64,000 bases of DNA. It comes from Rhizobium sp. NLR16a (GTDB lineage Bacteria > Pseudomonadota > Alphaproteobacteria > Rhizobiales > Rhizobiaceae). Below, piece by piece: positions 25,650 to 37,888 of the stretch. Location of the stretch: NCBI RefSeq assembly GCF_017948245.1, contig NZ_CP072865.1, positions 1,761,501-1,825,500 of the forward strand. Direction: 5' to 3'. Made by a program: the position numbers and the translations under genes. The stretch's first letter is position 1; every line of letters starts with the position of its first letter. A model generated the notes under the pieces. It saw nothing but the letters and a program-made list of their open reading frames with translations, did not search any database and had not been told where the DNA came from.

Positions 25650-25792
25650 GCTTCTCACCCTGCCTGCCGCCCTGCCCGGCGGCGTTAATCGATCAGCGCA
25701 CCTTAAACCATCGCGGACCGTCAATGCGCGTAAACGGTCGTTCATCCACATGTTTATCCATCAGAAAGCCGCATGCATTCATCAGGAATTTT

Positions 25793-25807
25793 GTTCTTTA
25801 TTTGTTC
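25793..25807. promoter_or_regulatory. LexA (SOS) box between ssb and uvrA
   Basis: GTTC-TTTATTT-GTTC fits the alphaproteobacterial LexA consensus GTTC-N7-GTTC exactly. It lies 125 bp before uvrA and 144 bp before ssb, so it could control one or both. uvrA is a common SOS gene in rhizobia. Confidence 0.85.
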
Positions 25808-25931
25808 TAGTTTATCCGTATGATCCTGTCAACAGAATCGAAAACCTTGAAGCTTCCCGGATATTCAGCCTCGACTCGCCCGCCGGCATCACTAAATAAG
25901 GGCTGTTATCCAGAAAACCAAAGCAGAGACG

Positions 25932-28853
<2,922 letters not shown>

Positions 28854-29023
28854 CGATGAGGTTGGCGTCGCCCGACGATCTCCAAACGGACTATCGCGCT
28901 TTATAGTGTCTTCGGGTTCCGGAAAACGGGTCGCCGACCGAACCCTTATCGGCCAGGATGGACGCTGATCGACATGACGAAAGAGATTCATGCGGCCTGA
29001 CCGCTGCGAACTGGGAGGACGAC

Positions 29024-29830
29024 ATGACGAAATCCGGCACTATCCGCACCGGCATCGGCGGCTGGACCTTCGAGCCCTGGCGCGGACATTTCTTTCCCGC
29101 CGACCTGAAACAGAAGGACGAGCTGCATTATGCCAGCCGTCAGTTGAAGGTCATCGAGGTCAACGGCACCTATTACAGCACACAGAAACCGGCGGTCTTT
29201 GCCAAATGGGCGGCTGACGTGCCAGAGGGTTTCATCTTTTCGCTGAAGGCCACTCGCTTCGTCACCAATCGGCGGGTGCTCGCGGAAGCCGGTGAATCGA
29301 TGGAGCGGTTCCTCACATCCGGAATCAGCGAGCTCGGCGATCACCTCGGGCCGCTGCTCTGGCAATTCGCGCCGACGAAGAAATTCGATCCGGACGATTT
29401 CGAGGCTTTCCTGAAGCTGCTGCCGGCGAAACAGGATGGGCTAGCGCTCCGTCACGTGGTCGAAGTGCGGCATGATTCCTTCAAGGTGACGGAGTTCGTT
29501 GCTCTTCTTGCCAAATACGGCGTGGCGCCGGTTTGTGCCGAACATTTCGAATATCCGATGATCGCCGATGTGACGGCCGATTTCGTCTATGCCAGGCTGC
29601 AGAAGGGATCGGACGATATCCCGACCTGCTACCCCGATAAGGATCTGAAGGCCTGGGCAAAGCGGCTCGAGACCTGGGCCGAGGGCAAGGTCCCGGACGA
29701 TCTGCCGCTGATCGACGGGAAGCGCCAGGTGAAGGCGGAGCCGCGCGACGTCTTTGCCTTCATGATCCACGAGGGCAAGGTCAATGCGCCGCACGGGGCG
29801 ATCGCCCTGCAGCAGTTGCTGGCGAAATAG
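29024..29830 (+). CDS. DUF72 family protein
   Basis: A 268-residue cytosolic protein of the DUF72 (YecE) family, which folds as a TIM barrel; its biochemical role is not established. Family features are IRTGIGGWTFEPWRGHFFP at the N-terminus, VIEVNGTYYSTQKPAVFAKWAADVPEGF, and the central GPLLWQFAP and VEVRHDSF segments. The ATG at 29024 has GGGAGGAC upstream, and the longer frame to 28958 is rejected. It is 170 bp after uvrA in the same direction but probably has its own promoter. Confidence 0.85.
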   Translation: MTKSGTIRTGIGGWTFEPWRGHFFPADLKQKDELHYASRQLKVIEVNGTYYSTQKPAVFAKWAADVPEGFIFSLKATRFVTNRRVLAEAGESMERFLTSGISELGDHLGPLLWQFAPTKKFDPDDFEAFLKLLPAKQDGLALRHVVEVRHDSFKVTEFVALLAKYGVAPVCAEHFEYPMIADVTADFVYARLQKGSDDIPTCYPDKDLKAWAKRLETWAEGKVPDDLPLIDGKRQVKAEPRDVFAFMIHEGKVNAPHGAIALQQLLAK

Positions 29831-29851
29831 GCGGTTGGGACTTAGCCCGAG

Positions 29852-31324
29852 CTAAAGCGGCAAGACCTCGACCGCGAGCTCTTCCGCCGTCAGCCCCTTG
29901 CCGGCGCGCTGGCCAGCCTCTCCGTGCAGCCACACGCCGGCTGCCGCAGCCTCGAAAGTCGGCAGGCCCTGGGCAAGCAGTCCGCCGATGATGCCGGCAA
30001 GCACATCGCCGGAACCTGCGGTGGCAAGCCAGACAGGCGCATTGGTGTTGATGAGCGCGCGCCCGTCCGGCGAGGCGATGACGGTATCGGCGCCCTTATA
30101 GACGATCGCGGCATTGGCGCGGCGGGCAGCCGCCACCGCCTTGTCCACCTTCCCCAGTGTTTCGTCGCCGCAGATATCCGGAAAAAGCCGCGAAAATTCG
30201 CCCTCGTGCGGCGTCAGCACCAGACGCGGCTCGCCGCGGAACAGGTCGAAAAGCTGTTGCGGATCGTCCTTGAAGGAAGAGATGCCGTCGGCATCGAGCA
30301 CCAGCCGGCGATCGGCAAGCGCGGTGACGAAGCCGCGGGCTTTCGCGCCGACACCGAAGCCGGGGCCGAGGACGAAGGTCTGCAGCCGCTTGTCGGACAG
30401 CCACTCTGCCAGATCTGCCTCGTCGTCGACTGCATGCAGCATGACGGCTGTGAGATGCGCGGCATTGGCGGCTATCGCTGCACCGGGTGCGGCGATCGTT
30501 ACCAGGCCGGCGCCGGCCTTCAGGCCGGAGACCGCCGACATGCGCGCAGCCCCGGTCTTGTCGGCCTCGCCCGAAAAAACGACCATATGACCGCGCTTGT
30601 ATTTGTGGGTTTGCAGCTGCTCGGCCGGCAGCACGCCCTTCCAGGCGTCAGGTGTGTTCTCGGCGATAGCGCCGCCCGCCTCAGCCCGGATGATCCGGGC
30701 GGGAATGCCGATGTCGAAGACCTCCAACTCGCCGCAAAGCTCCCTGCCCGGCATCAGAAGATGGCCGGGCTTGCGGGTCATGAAGGTGATGGTGTTGCGA
30801 GCCTGGAAGGCAGCACCCAGCACCTTGCCGGTGCGGCCATCCACGCCGGAGGGCAGATCGATGGCGAGCACCGCGATACCGGCCTCGGCGACGCGCTTGA
30901 TCAAGTCAACCACATCGGCCGGCACCGCGCGCCCGAGCCCTGCTCCGAACAGACCGTCGATGACGACATCGCCGGCTTCCGGCCGGTATAGGCCGAGCTC
31001 CTGCCCCTTCAACTCGCAGCCGGCCCGAGCGCGGGCAGCGTCAGCCTTCAGCTTTGTGGGATCGCCGAGATGGAAAAGCGCCACGGTCGCTCCGCTCTCT
31101 CGCAGATGCCTTGCCGCAACATAGGCATCACCCCCATTGTTGCCGGGACCGCAGAGCACTACGAAACGCAACGCCCCGGGATGAAGCCTGAGCGCGGCGG
31201 CCGCGGCGGCAGCCCCTGCTCTTTCCATCAGGCCGAAGGAATCGATTCCCGAAGCAGCCGCGGCCACATCGATGGCGCTCATTTCGGCAGGCGTTACCAG
31301 AAGGTGGGGGAGATGGTTGCTCAT
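29852..31324 (-). CDS. nnrD: Bifunctional NAD(P)H-hydrate epimerase/dehydratase
   Basis: A 490-residue repair enzyme that recycles damaged NADH and NADPH hydrates. The N-terminal epimerase domain (about 1-210, YjeF_N) contains FVVLCGPGNNGGDAYVAARHL. The C-terminal ADP- or ATP-dependent dehydratase domain (about 225-490) has KRGHMVVFSGE, a LTPHEGEFSRLFP motif, VYKGADTVIASPDG and ATAGSGDVLAGIIGGLLAQG. The ATG at 31324 was chosen because the preceding residues of the longer frame to 31369 are atypical. The two domains match E. coli NnrD. It diverges from glnB. Confidence 0.93.
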   Translation of the reverse strand: MSNHLPHLLVTPAEMSAIDVAAAASGIDSFGLMERAGAAAAAAALRLHPGALRFVVLCGPGNNGGDAYVAARHLRESGATVALFHLGDPTKLKADAARARAGCELKGQELGLYRPEAGDVVIDGLFGAGLGRAVPADVVDLIKRVAEAGIAVLAIDLPSGVDGRTGKVLGAAFQARNTITFMTRKPGHLLMPGRELCGELEVFDIGIPARIIRAEAGGAIAENTPDAWKGVLPAEQLQTHKYKRGHMVVFSGEADKTGAARMSAVSGLKAGAGLVTIAAPGAAIAANAAHLTAVMLHAVDDEADLAEWLSDKRLQTFVLGPGFGVGAKARGFVTALADRRLVLDADGISSFKDDPQQLFDLFRGEPRLVLTPHEGEFSRLFPDICGDETLGKVDKAVAAARRANAAIVYKGADTVIASPDGRALINTNAPVWLATAGSGDVLAGIIGGLLAQGLPTFEAAAAGVWLHGEAGQRAGKGLTAEELAVEVLPL

Positions 31325-32007
<683 letters not shown>

Positions 32008-32009
32008 CC

Positions 32010-32030
32010 ACTTTGCCAAGCGCGCAAAGT
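32010..32030 (+). promoter_or_regulatory. Stem-loop in the glnB-glnA spacer
   Basis: ACTTTGC (32010-32016) and GCAAAGT (32024-32030) pair perfectly around CAAGCGC, three bases after the glnB stop. No U-run follows, so it may be a partial terminator or an RNA processing site that sets the ratio of the two proteins. Confidence 0.45.
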
Positions 32031-32085
32031 CCGATAGCGTCATCGCGCCCACCTATTGTTATCACAAATTGGAGGAAGGTATTTA

Positions 32086-33495
32086 ATGGCGACCGCAAGC
32101 GAAATTCTGAAGCAGATCCAGGAAAACGACGTCAAGTTCGTCGATCTGCGCTTCACCGACCCGAAGGGCAAGCTGCAGCATGTCACAATGGACGTTGCCA
32201 GCGTCGACGAGGACATGTTCGCTGACGGCGTGATGTTCGACGGCTCTTCGATCGGTGGCTGGAAGGCCATCAACGAGTCCGACATGGTGCTGATGCCCGA
32301 CACCGAAACGGTGCATATGGACCCGTTCTTCGCTCAGTCGACCATGGTCATCGTCTGCGACATTCTCGATCCTGTCTCCGGCGAAGCCTATAACCGCGAT
32401 CCGCGCGGCACTGCCAAGAAGGCCGAAGCCTATCTCAAGGCATCAGGCATCGGCGACACGATCTTTGTCGGCCCGGAAGCCGAGTTCTTCGTCTTCGACG
32501 ACGTCAAGTACAAGGCCGATCCCTATAATACCGGCTTCAAGCTCGATTCGACCGAACTGCCGTCGAACGACGACACCGATTACGAAACCGGCAACCTCGG
32601 TCACCGCCCGCGCGTCAAGGGCGGCTATTTCCCGGTTCCGCCTGTTGACAGCGCCCAGGACATGCGTTCGGAAATGCTGACGGTGCTCTCCGAGATGGGC
32701 GTTGTCGTCGAAAAGCACCACCATGAAGTCGCCGCCGCCCAGCACGAACTCGGCATCAAGTTCGATACGCTGGTGCGCAACGCAGACAAGATGCAGATCT
32801 ACAAATATGTCGTGCATCAGGTGGCCAACGCTTACGGCAAGACCGCGACCTTCATGCCGAAGCCGATCTTCGGCGACAACGGCTCGGGCATGCACGTGCA
32901 CCAGTCGATCTGGAAGGGCGGCAAGCCGACTTTCGCCGGCGACGAATATGCCGGCCTCTCCGAGACCTGCCTGTTCTACATCGGCGGCATCATCAAGCAC
33001 GCCAAGGCGATCAATGCCTTCACCAATCCGTCGACGAACTCCTACAAGCGTCTCGTCCCGGGTTATGAAGCGCCTGTCCTGCTCGCCTATTCTGCGCGCA
33101 ACCGTTCGGCCTCCTGCCGCATTCCGTTCGGCTCCAACCCGAAGGCCAAGCGCGTCGAAGTCCGCTTCCCGGATCCGACCGCCAACCCCTATCTCGCCTT
33201 CGCCGCCATGCTGATGGCCGGCCTCGACGGCATCAAGAACAAGATCCATCCCGGCAAGGCCATGGACAAGGATCTCTACGACCTGCCGCCGAAGGAACTG
33301 AAGAAAATCCCGACCGTCTGCGGCAGCCTGCGCGAAGCGCTCGAAAGCCTCGACAAGGACCGCAAGTTCCTGACAGCAGGCGGCGTCTTCGACGATGACC
33401 AGATCGATGCCTTCATCGAGCTGAAAATGGCAGAAGTAATGCGTTTTGAAATGACGCCGCATCCGGTCGAATACGACATGTATTATTCGGCCTGA
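32086..33495 (+). CDS. glnA: Glutamine synthetase type I
   Basis: A 469-residue enzyme forming glutamine from glutamate, ammonia and ATP. Metal- and substrate-binding segments are present: [23 protein letters not shown], the [12 protein letters not shown] loop and [17 protein letters not shown]. The adenylylation site is Tyr398 in [10 protein letters not shown], so the enzyme can be switched off by GlnE. The ATG at 32086 has GGAGG at ten bases, and a frame to 32056 is rejected. It is the second gene of the glnB operon, followed by a strong stem-loop terminator. Confidence 0.97.
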   Translation: MATASEILKQIQENDVKFVDLRFTDPKGKLQHVTMDVASVDEDMFADGVMFDGSSIGGWKAINESDMVLMPDTETVHMDPFFAQSTMVIVCDILDPVSGEAYNRDPRGTAKKAEAYLKASGIGDTIFVGPEAEFFVFDDVKYKADPYNTGFKLDSTELPSNDDTDYETGNLGHRPRVKGGYFPVPPVDSAQDMRSEMLTVLSEMGVVVEKHHHEVAAAQHELGIKFDTLVRNADKMQIYKYVVHQVANAYGKTATFMPKPIFGDNGSGMHVHQSIWKGGKPTFAGDEYAGLSETCLFYIGGIIKHAKAINAFTNPSTNSYKRLVPGYEAPVLLAYSARNRSASCRIPFGSNPKAKRVEVRFPDPTANPYLAFAAMLMAGLDGIKNKIHPGKAMDKDLYDLPPKELKKIPTVCGSLREALESLDKDRKFLTAGGVFDDDQIDAFIELKMAEVMRFEMTPHPVEYDMYYSA

Positions 33496-33510
33496 TCGGC
33501 CGTAACACGG

Positions 33511-33534
33511 AAAGTCCCGGTCCGCCGGGACTTT
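33511..33534 (+). terminator. Terminator of glnB-glnA
   Basis: A perfect 10-bp stem, AAAGTCCCGG (33511-33520) with CCGGGACTTT (33525-33534), loop TCCG, lies 16 bp after the glnA stop. The U-run is only the three T of the arm. Confidence 0.75.
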
Positions 33535-33588
33535 CACCTCCCCGGTCATGAACGGCAGAAGGAGGATATGACGTTCATGTGACGCGCT

Positions 33589-33612
33589 GGTGCAAAAATC
33601 TTGATTTGCACC
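33589..33612. promoter_or_regulatory. Inverted repeat upstream of hspQ (first of two)
   Basis: GGTGCAAA (33589-33596) and TTTGCACC (33605-33612) are perfectly complementary with an 8-base spacer. It lies 41-64 bp before the hspQ start and next to a second palindrome. It could be an operator or fold into a leader hairpin. Confidence 0.5.
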
Positions 33613-33618
33613 GCACCA

Positions 33619-33636
33619 ATCACCAAATTTGGTGAT
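33619..33636. promoter_or_regulatory. Perfect 18-bp palindrome upstream of hspQ
   Basis: ATCACCAAATTTGGTGAT is a perfect palindrome with no spacer, 16 bp before the hspQ start codon. This kind of site usually binds a dimeric repressor. A CTTG at 33600 could be the -35 of a sigma-32 promoter overlapping it, but the match is imperfect. Confidence 0.55.
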
Positions 33637-33652
33637 GAAAGGAAGTCGTACC

Positions 33653-33982
33653 ATGAAAGAAAGAATAGCAAAGTTCAGTATCGGCGAAGTGGTCCGGCAC
33701 AAGGTTTTTCCGTTTCGCGGCGTCATCTTCGACGTTGATCCGGAATTCGCGAATACGGAGGAATGGTGGAATTCCATTCCGGCCGAGGTGCGGCCGAGCA
33801 AGGACCAGCCCTTCTACCACCTGCTCGCCGAAAACGAGGAAAGCGAATATGTCGCTTATGTCTCCGAGCAGAACCTGGTGAACGACGAAAGCGGCACGCC
33901 GCTTCGCAACCCGCAGATTTACCAGATCTTCGATCAGGCGCCGTCGGGGCAGTTCAAGCCCAAGATGAGCTTCGCTCACTAG
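33653..33982 (+). CDS. hspQ: Heat shock protein HspQ (hemimethylated-DNA-binding family)
   Basis: A 109-residue protein of the HspQ/YccV family, which in E. coli promotes degradation of DnaA and tunes Lon protease. The family core is present: AKFSIGEVVRHKVFPFRGVIFDVDPEF, then WWNSIP, KDQPFYHLLAE and YVAYVSEQNLV. The ATG at 33653 follows AAAGGAAG and gives the normal length; the in-frame GTG at 33629 lies inside the palindrome region and is rejected. It follows glnA but is separated from it by a terminator, two inverted repeats and its own promoter region. It ends at its own terminator. Confidence 0.9.
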   Translation: MKERIAKFSIGEVVRHKVFPFRGVIFDVDPEFANTEEWWNSIPAEVRPSKDQPFYHLLAENEESEYVAYVSEQNLVNDESGTPLRNPQIYQIFDQAPSGQFKPKMSFAH

Positions 33983-34006
33983 ATCAGACGTGCGGATCGG
34001 TCAATC

Positions 34007-34041
34007 AAGGCCTCGCCTCTCCCAGCGAGGCCTTTTCTTTT
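34007..34041 (+). terminator. Rho-independent terminator of hspQ
   Basis: Arms AAGGCCTCGC (34007-34016) and GCGAGGCCTT (34025-34034) pair perfectly, loop CTCTCCCA, followed by TTTTCTTTT. It is 25 bp after the hspQ stop. Confidence 0.9.
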
Positions 34042-34110
34042 GACGCGAAATCCAGTTGCCAGGTTAAACTGCTGACAATTCCCGCCAATTTCTTCTTTTG
34101 CTTTGGCTGG

Positions 34111-34245
34111 CAAGGCCCCCCATCCGGCTGCCGCCACCTCCCGATCGCGGGTAGACGGGACATGCCGCAAGCTCTCGGTCCCCCTCAACGCCTCGCAGGG
34201 CACGTCCCCTCTCGCCGTCAGAACGGGGAGGTTAGGTGAGGGGCA
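34111..34245. repeat. Probable rhizobial intergenic repeat element
   Basis: About 135 bp with C-rich start (GGCCCCCCATCCGGCTGCCG), a GGGACATGCCGCAAGCTC centre, then CCCTCTCGCC and a G-rich end (ACGGGGAGGTTAGGTGAGG). This layout recalls an abundant noncoding palindromic family in rhizobial genomes. I identify it from memory of the pattern, not by alignment, so the call is tentative. Confidence 0.4.
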
Positions 34246-34305
34246 AATCGCCGGTGCGAACCAGACAGCCATGGCTCAAGGCCGAGGAGATAGAGGCTTA
34301 CCAAT

Positions 34306-34332
34306 AAAAAAACCCGGCCTGAAGCCGGGTTT
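34306..34332 (-). terminator. Rho-independent terminator of the IalB-family gene
   Basis: Arms AACCCGGC and GCCGGGTT flank a short CTGAA loop (stem at 34311-34331). The A-run at 34306-34312 is the U-run on the minus strand. It lies 22 bp beyond the gene stop at 34354. Confidence 0.85.
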
Positions 34333-34353
34333 CTATTCAAAATGGCGGCAGGA

Positions 34354-35007
34354 TCACTGCGCCTTGGCTGCCTTCTGGGCGTCTTCCAGTTTCTTGCGAG
34401 TTTCCTCGGCCTTCTTCTGCATGCTTTCCTGCAGGCTACGCTGGGTGTCGGCGAGCTTGGATTCGGAAACCGGTTCGCCGTCATAAGCGCCGGTGAAGCC
34501 TTCGAGCGAGATCTTGATCGGGTTCGGAGCGCGGCGGAAGTTGATCGAGGTGAAGACCACGTCGCTGCCCTTCTTGAGGCTGGCGATCATCGCGTCGGTC
34601 AACGGAACTTCAGCCGTGCACTTGTCCGGCAGGCAGATGACATAATCGAGCTTCTGCCCCTTGCCGCCGTCGATCTGCATGCTGATGCCAGGCGGGATGA
34701 GACGCGCGCTCTGGACCGAAACCTGCAGGAGCTTGCGGTTGATCTTGCCGGTAACCGAGATAAGGCCGACGGCCGTGACGAGCTGGCCGCCATTGGCGAG
34801 GATCAGGTTCTGGACGACGCAAACGTCGTTATCTTCCTGCTTGCTGCAGGTCTTGTACCAGCCGAGCTTGGGCGAGCCGACGCCCTGGGCTGGGCCCTGT
34901 GCCGCCGCATCCTGGGCGAAGGAGGAGACCGGAGCCGAAGCGGCGCCGAACATCACTGCCAGAACGGACAGTGCTGCCCGCATTTTCTTTTCAGACTTGA
35001 ACATCAT
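34354..35007 (-). CDS. Secreted invasion-associated locus B (IalB) family protein
   Basis: A 217-residue exported protein. A signal peptide covers about residues 1-32 (MMFKSEKKMRAALSVLAVMFGAASAPVSSFA). The IalB-like domain follows, with WYKTCSKQEDNDVCVVQNLI, GISMQIDGGKGQKLDYVICLPDKCTAEVPL and VVFTSINF; the four Cys may form two disulfides. A charged, probably coiled-coil tail of about 40 residues (STQKKAEETRKKLEDAQKAAKAQ-like) ends it. IalB is named for host-cell invasion in Bartonella; in rhizobia the role is unknown and probably envelope-related. The ATG at 35007 is preceded by AGGAGAC; a longer frame to 35130 is rejected. Confidence 0.85.
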   Translation of the reverse strand: MMFKSEKKMRAALSVLAVMFGAASAPVSSFAQDAAAQGPAQGVGSPKLGWYKTCSKQEDNDVCVVQNLILANGGQLVTAVGLISVTGKINRKLLQVSVQSARLIPPGISMQIDGGKGQKLDYVICLPDKCTAEVPLTDAMIASLKKGSDVVFTSINFRRAPNPIKISLEGFTGAYDGEPVSESKLADTQRSLQESMQKKAEETRKKLEDAQKAAKAQ

Positions 35008-35282
35008 AACGAATTCCGTCTCCTGATATCCGTTCGGAGCAGCGACGTGCCACCCCAACCATCGGGTCGTTCGGCACTCCACCTCATGGAAAAATAAGGC
35101 AAATGCATGACCCCGAAACTTCGGGTTCACCTGTTACATCGCAGCGTTCAAGATATCCAGCTTTTCTTTGGCAATTTCATCGACAGGCCAAAGAAATCGC
35201 GCCTGCGTGTTGGAATCGGTCGACCCCATGCTAATCTCGCGATGAATCATGCACTTATTTTTCGCGGATCAAGGATTGCCGA

Positions 35283-37085
35283 ATGCTCCGGATCATCGTC
35301 ACCGTCGTCCTCTCCTTGCTATGCAGCGCCGTCGCCGCAGAGCCGCTGCACGGCATCGCGATGCATGGCGAGCCGGCCTTGCCGCCTGACTATAAGCACT
35401 TTCCCTACGTCAATCCCGACGTGAAAAAAGGCGGCAAGATCACCTATGGCGTCGTCGGTACCTTCGACAACCTCAATCCGTTCATCCTGAAGAGCATGCG
35501 CACGACGGCGCGCGGCATGTGGGATCCGGAATATGGAAACCTCGTCTACGAATCGCTGATGCAGCGCTCCCGTGACGAGCCATTCACACTTTACGGCCTG
35601 CTTGCCGAAACGGTCGAATGGGACGACGACAGGAGCTTCATCCAGTTCAACCTCAATCCGAAGGCGAAATGGTCCGACGGTCAGCCGGTGACGCCGGAGG
35701 ACGTCATATTCACCTTCGAGCTGATGCGTGACAAGGGACGCGTGCCCTATTCCGAACGCTTAAAAGTCGTCGCTAAGATGGAGAAGGTTGGCGAACGCAG
35801 CGTGCGCTTCACTTTCAATGAGAAGGCTGACCGCGAGACGCCGCTGATTTTTGGTCTTTTTCCGGTGCTGCCGAAACATTTGGTCGATCCGGAAACCTTC
35901 GACCGCACCTCGCTGACGCCGCCGGTCGGTTCCGGTCCCTACAAGGTGAAGACGGTGAAACCCGGCGAGAGCATCACCTATGAGCGAGATCCAAATTACT
36001 GGGGTAAGGACATTCCCGCGAAGGTCGGCACTGACAATTACGATCAGATCACGGTTCAGTATTTCCTGCAGGACACAACGCTGTTCGAAGCCTTCAAGAA
36101 GGGCGATATCGACCTCTATCCTGACGGTAATCCCGGCCATTGGGCCAATGCCTACAATTTCCCCGCCGCCACCTCCGGGACCGTCATCAAGGATGTGTTC
36201 ACGCCGAAACTGCCAAGCGGCATGCTCGGCTTCGTCTTCAATACTCGCCGGCCGATCTTTACCGATCCGAGGGTGCGCGAAGGCTTGTCGCTGGTGTTCG
36301 ATTTCGAATGGGCGAACAGGAATCTCTATTCCGGCGCCTATAAGCGCACGCAGAGCTTCTGGCAGAACTCGGAACTCTCGAGCTTCGGCGTCCCCGCCAA
36401 TGCGGCCGAGCTTGCGCTGCTCGGGCCGATCAAGGACAAAATCGCACCCGAAATTCTCGACGGCACCTATAAGCTGCCGGTTACCGACGGCTCCGGCCGT
36501 GACCGCAACGTGCTGAAGCAGGCGGTCGGATTATTGAAACAGGGCGGCTATACGATCCAGGGCGGCAAGATGGTCGACGCCTCCGGCCGCCAGCTCGCCT
36601 TCGAGATAATGACGCAGAATGCCGACCAGGAGAAGCTTGCCGTCGCCTATCAGCGTTCGCTGCAGACGATCGGCATTGCTGCTTCGATTCGCACAGTCGA
36701 TGATTCGCAGTATCAGAGCCGGACGAACAGCTTCGATTATGACATGATCATCAAGTCCTATACTTCGTCGCTGTCGCCCGGAACCGAACAACTCGGCCGC
36801 TGGTCTTCGGCAGCGCGCACTCAGGAGGGCAAGGATAGCTTTGCCGGCGCCAATGATCCCGATCTCGACACGCTGATCGATCACGTATTGCGAGCACGCT
36901 CGAACGAGGATTTCACTGCCGCGGTGCGCTCTTACGACCGGTTGCTACTATCCAGTCATTACGTGCTGCCGCTCTATCATATGGACCAGCAATGGGTTGC
37001 CCGCAGCAAGCGCATCGGCCATCCCGACACGGTACCGCTTTACGGTTACCAGCTGCCGGTCTGGTGGGATACAAGCGCCCAATAG
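35283..37085 (+). CDS. ABC transporter extracellular binding protein, YejA-like (family 5)
   Basis: A 600-residue periplasmic binding protein for peptides or related solutes. The signal peptide is MLRIIVTVVLSLLCSAVAA (cleavage near residue 19). The mature protein has YejA features: HGIAMHGEPALPPDYKHFPYVNPDVKKGG at its start, FDNLNPFILK, the KWSDGQPVTPEDVIFTFELM motif of family 5 and GSGPYKVKTVKPGESITYERDPNYWGKDI. YejA proteins in rhizobia import peptides including antimicrobial ones. No yejBEF permease or ATPase gene is next to it, so it must work with a transporter encoded elsewhere or act alone. It is followed 60 bp later by a FrnE-like gene. Confidence 0.88.
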   Translation: MLRIIVTVVLSLLCSAVAAEPLHGIAMHGEPALPPDYKHFPYVNPDVKKGGKITYGVVGTFDNLNPFILKSMRTTARGMWDPEYGNLVYESLMQRSRDEPFTLYGLLAETVEWDDDRSFIQFNLNPKAKWSDGQPVTPEDVIFTFELMRDKGRVPYSERLKVVAKMEKVGERSVRFTFNEKADRETPLIFGLFPVLPKHLVDPETFDRTSLTPPVGSGPYKVKTVKPGESITYERDPNYWGKDIPAKVGTDNYDQITVQYFLQDTTLFEAFKKGDIDLYPDGNPGHWANAYNFPAATSGTVIKDVFTPKLPSGMLGFVFNTRRPIFTDPRVREGLSLVFDFEWANRNLYSGAYKRTQSFWQNSELSSFGVPANAAELALLGPIKDKIAPEILDGTYKLPVTDGSGRDRNVLKQAVGLLKQGGYTIQGGKMVDASGRQLAFEIMTQNADQEKLAVAYQRSLQTIGIAASIRTVDDSQYQSRTNSFDYDMIIKSYTSSLSPGTEQLGRWSSAARTQEGKDSFAGANDPDLDTLIDHVLRARSNEDFTAAVRSYDRLLLSSHYVLPLYHMDQQWVARSKRIGHPDTVPLYGYQLPVWWDTSAQ

Positions 37086-37145
37086 AAGCGGCGGCAACAC
37101 TTTGGCCCTATGTCTCGTCCGGAGACACACAGAAGGAACATCATC

Positions 37146-37817
37146 ATGGAGCGCATCACCATCGACGTCGTCTCGGATGTCGTCTGCCCCTGGTGCTATC
37201 TCGGCAAGGCGCGGCTGGAGCTCGCCATCGCCGAAGTGCAGGACGAGATCGGCGTCGACATCAACTGGCGGCCGTACCGGCTCAATCCCGACTATCCCAA
37301 GGAAGGCGTCGACCAGAAGAAGGCGCTCGCTCAGAAGCTCGGCGGCGAGGAGCGCGTGGCGCAGGCGCACAAGATGCTCACCGACTACGGCCGCGAGGTC
37401 GGCATCGCCTTCGATTTCGAGGCGATCAACATCGGCCCGAACACGCTCGACGCCCACCGGCTGATCCACTGGGCGATGATCGAGGGCCGCGAGAAGCAGG
37501 ACAAGGTGGTTACGGCGCTGTTCAAGGCGAATTTCGAGGAAGGCCGCAATGTCGGCGACCACGCGGTGCTGCTCGATATCGCCGAGAAAGCCGGCCTCGA
37601 CCGCTCGGTCATCGCCTCGCTGCTCGCCTCCGATGCCGACAGCAACCTTATCGTCGCCGAAATCACCGCGGCACAGGAAATGGGCGTCAACGGCGTGCCC
37701 TTCTTCATCTTCGACCAGCAATATGCCGTCAGCGGCGCCCAGACACCCGATGTGCTGGCAAATGCGCTGCGCGATATTGCCAAGGCGAAGGCGGAGGCGC
37801 GATCGGGCCTCAACTGA
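37146..37817 (+). CDS. DsbA-family oxidoreductase, FrnE-like
   Basis: A 223-residue thioredoxin-fold protein. The active site is C14-P-W-C17 in SDVVCPWCYLG near the N-terminus, and the cis-Pro region is GVNGVPFFIFD near residue 180. There is no signal peptide, so it is cytosolic, like FrnE proteins linked to disulfide exchange and stress tolerance; a 2-hydroxychromene-2-carboxylate isomerase role is less likely. The ATG at 37146 has GAAGGAA upstream; a frame to 37110 is rejected. It is convergent with the OsmC-family gene, itself a peroxide-related protein. Confidence 0.85.
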   Translation: MERITIDVVSDVVCPWCYLGKARLELAIAEVQDEIGVDINWRPYRLNPDYPKEGVDQKKALAQKLGGEERVAQAHKMLTDYGREVGIAFDFEAINIGPNTLDAHRLIHWAMIEGREKQDKVVTALFKANFEEGRNVGDHAVLLDIAEKAGLDRSVIASLLASDADSNLIVAEITAAQEMGVNGVPFFIFDQQYAVSGAQTPDVLANALRDIAKAKAEARSGLN

Positions 37818-37888
37818 GGCCGGCTGTGCGGATCGAGATCGAAGAGCCGCGCCAGGGTAAAACTCCGGGGCTTCCGGTTTGGCGCCGT

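Larger units (their letters stand above)
33983..34353 (+). other. Intergenic region downstream of hspQ
   Basis: This 371-bp stretch lies between convergent genes. It contains the hspQ terminator, a probable repetitive element (34111-34245) and the terminator of the leftward IalB-family gene. Open frames here do not look like proteins. Confidence 0.6.

Noticed and set aside
32008..32085. Separate sigma-54 promoter for glnA
   Set aside because: No TGGCAC-N5-TTGC pattern is present in the spacer; the only good match is before glnB.
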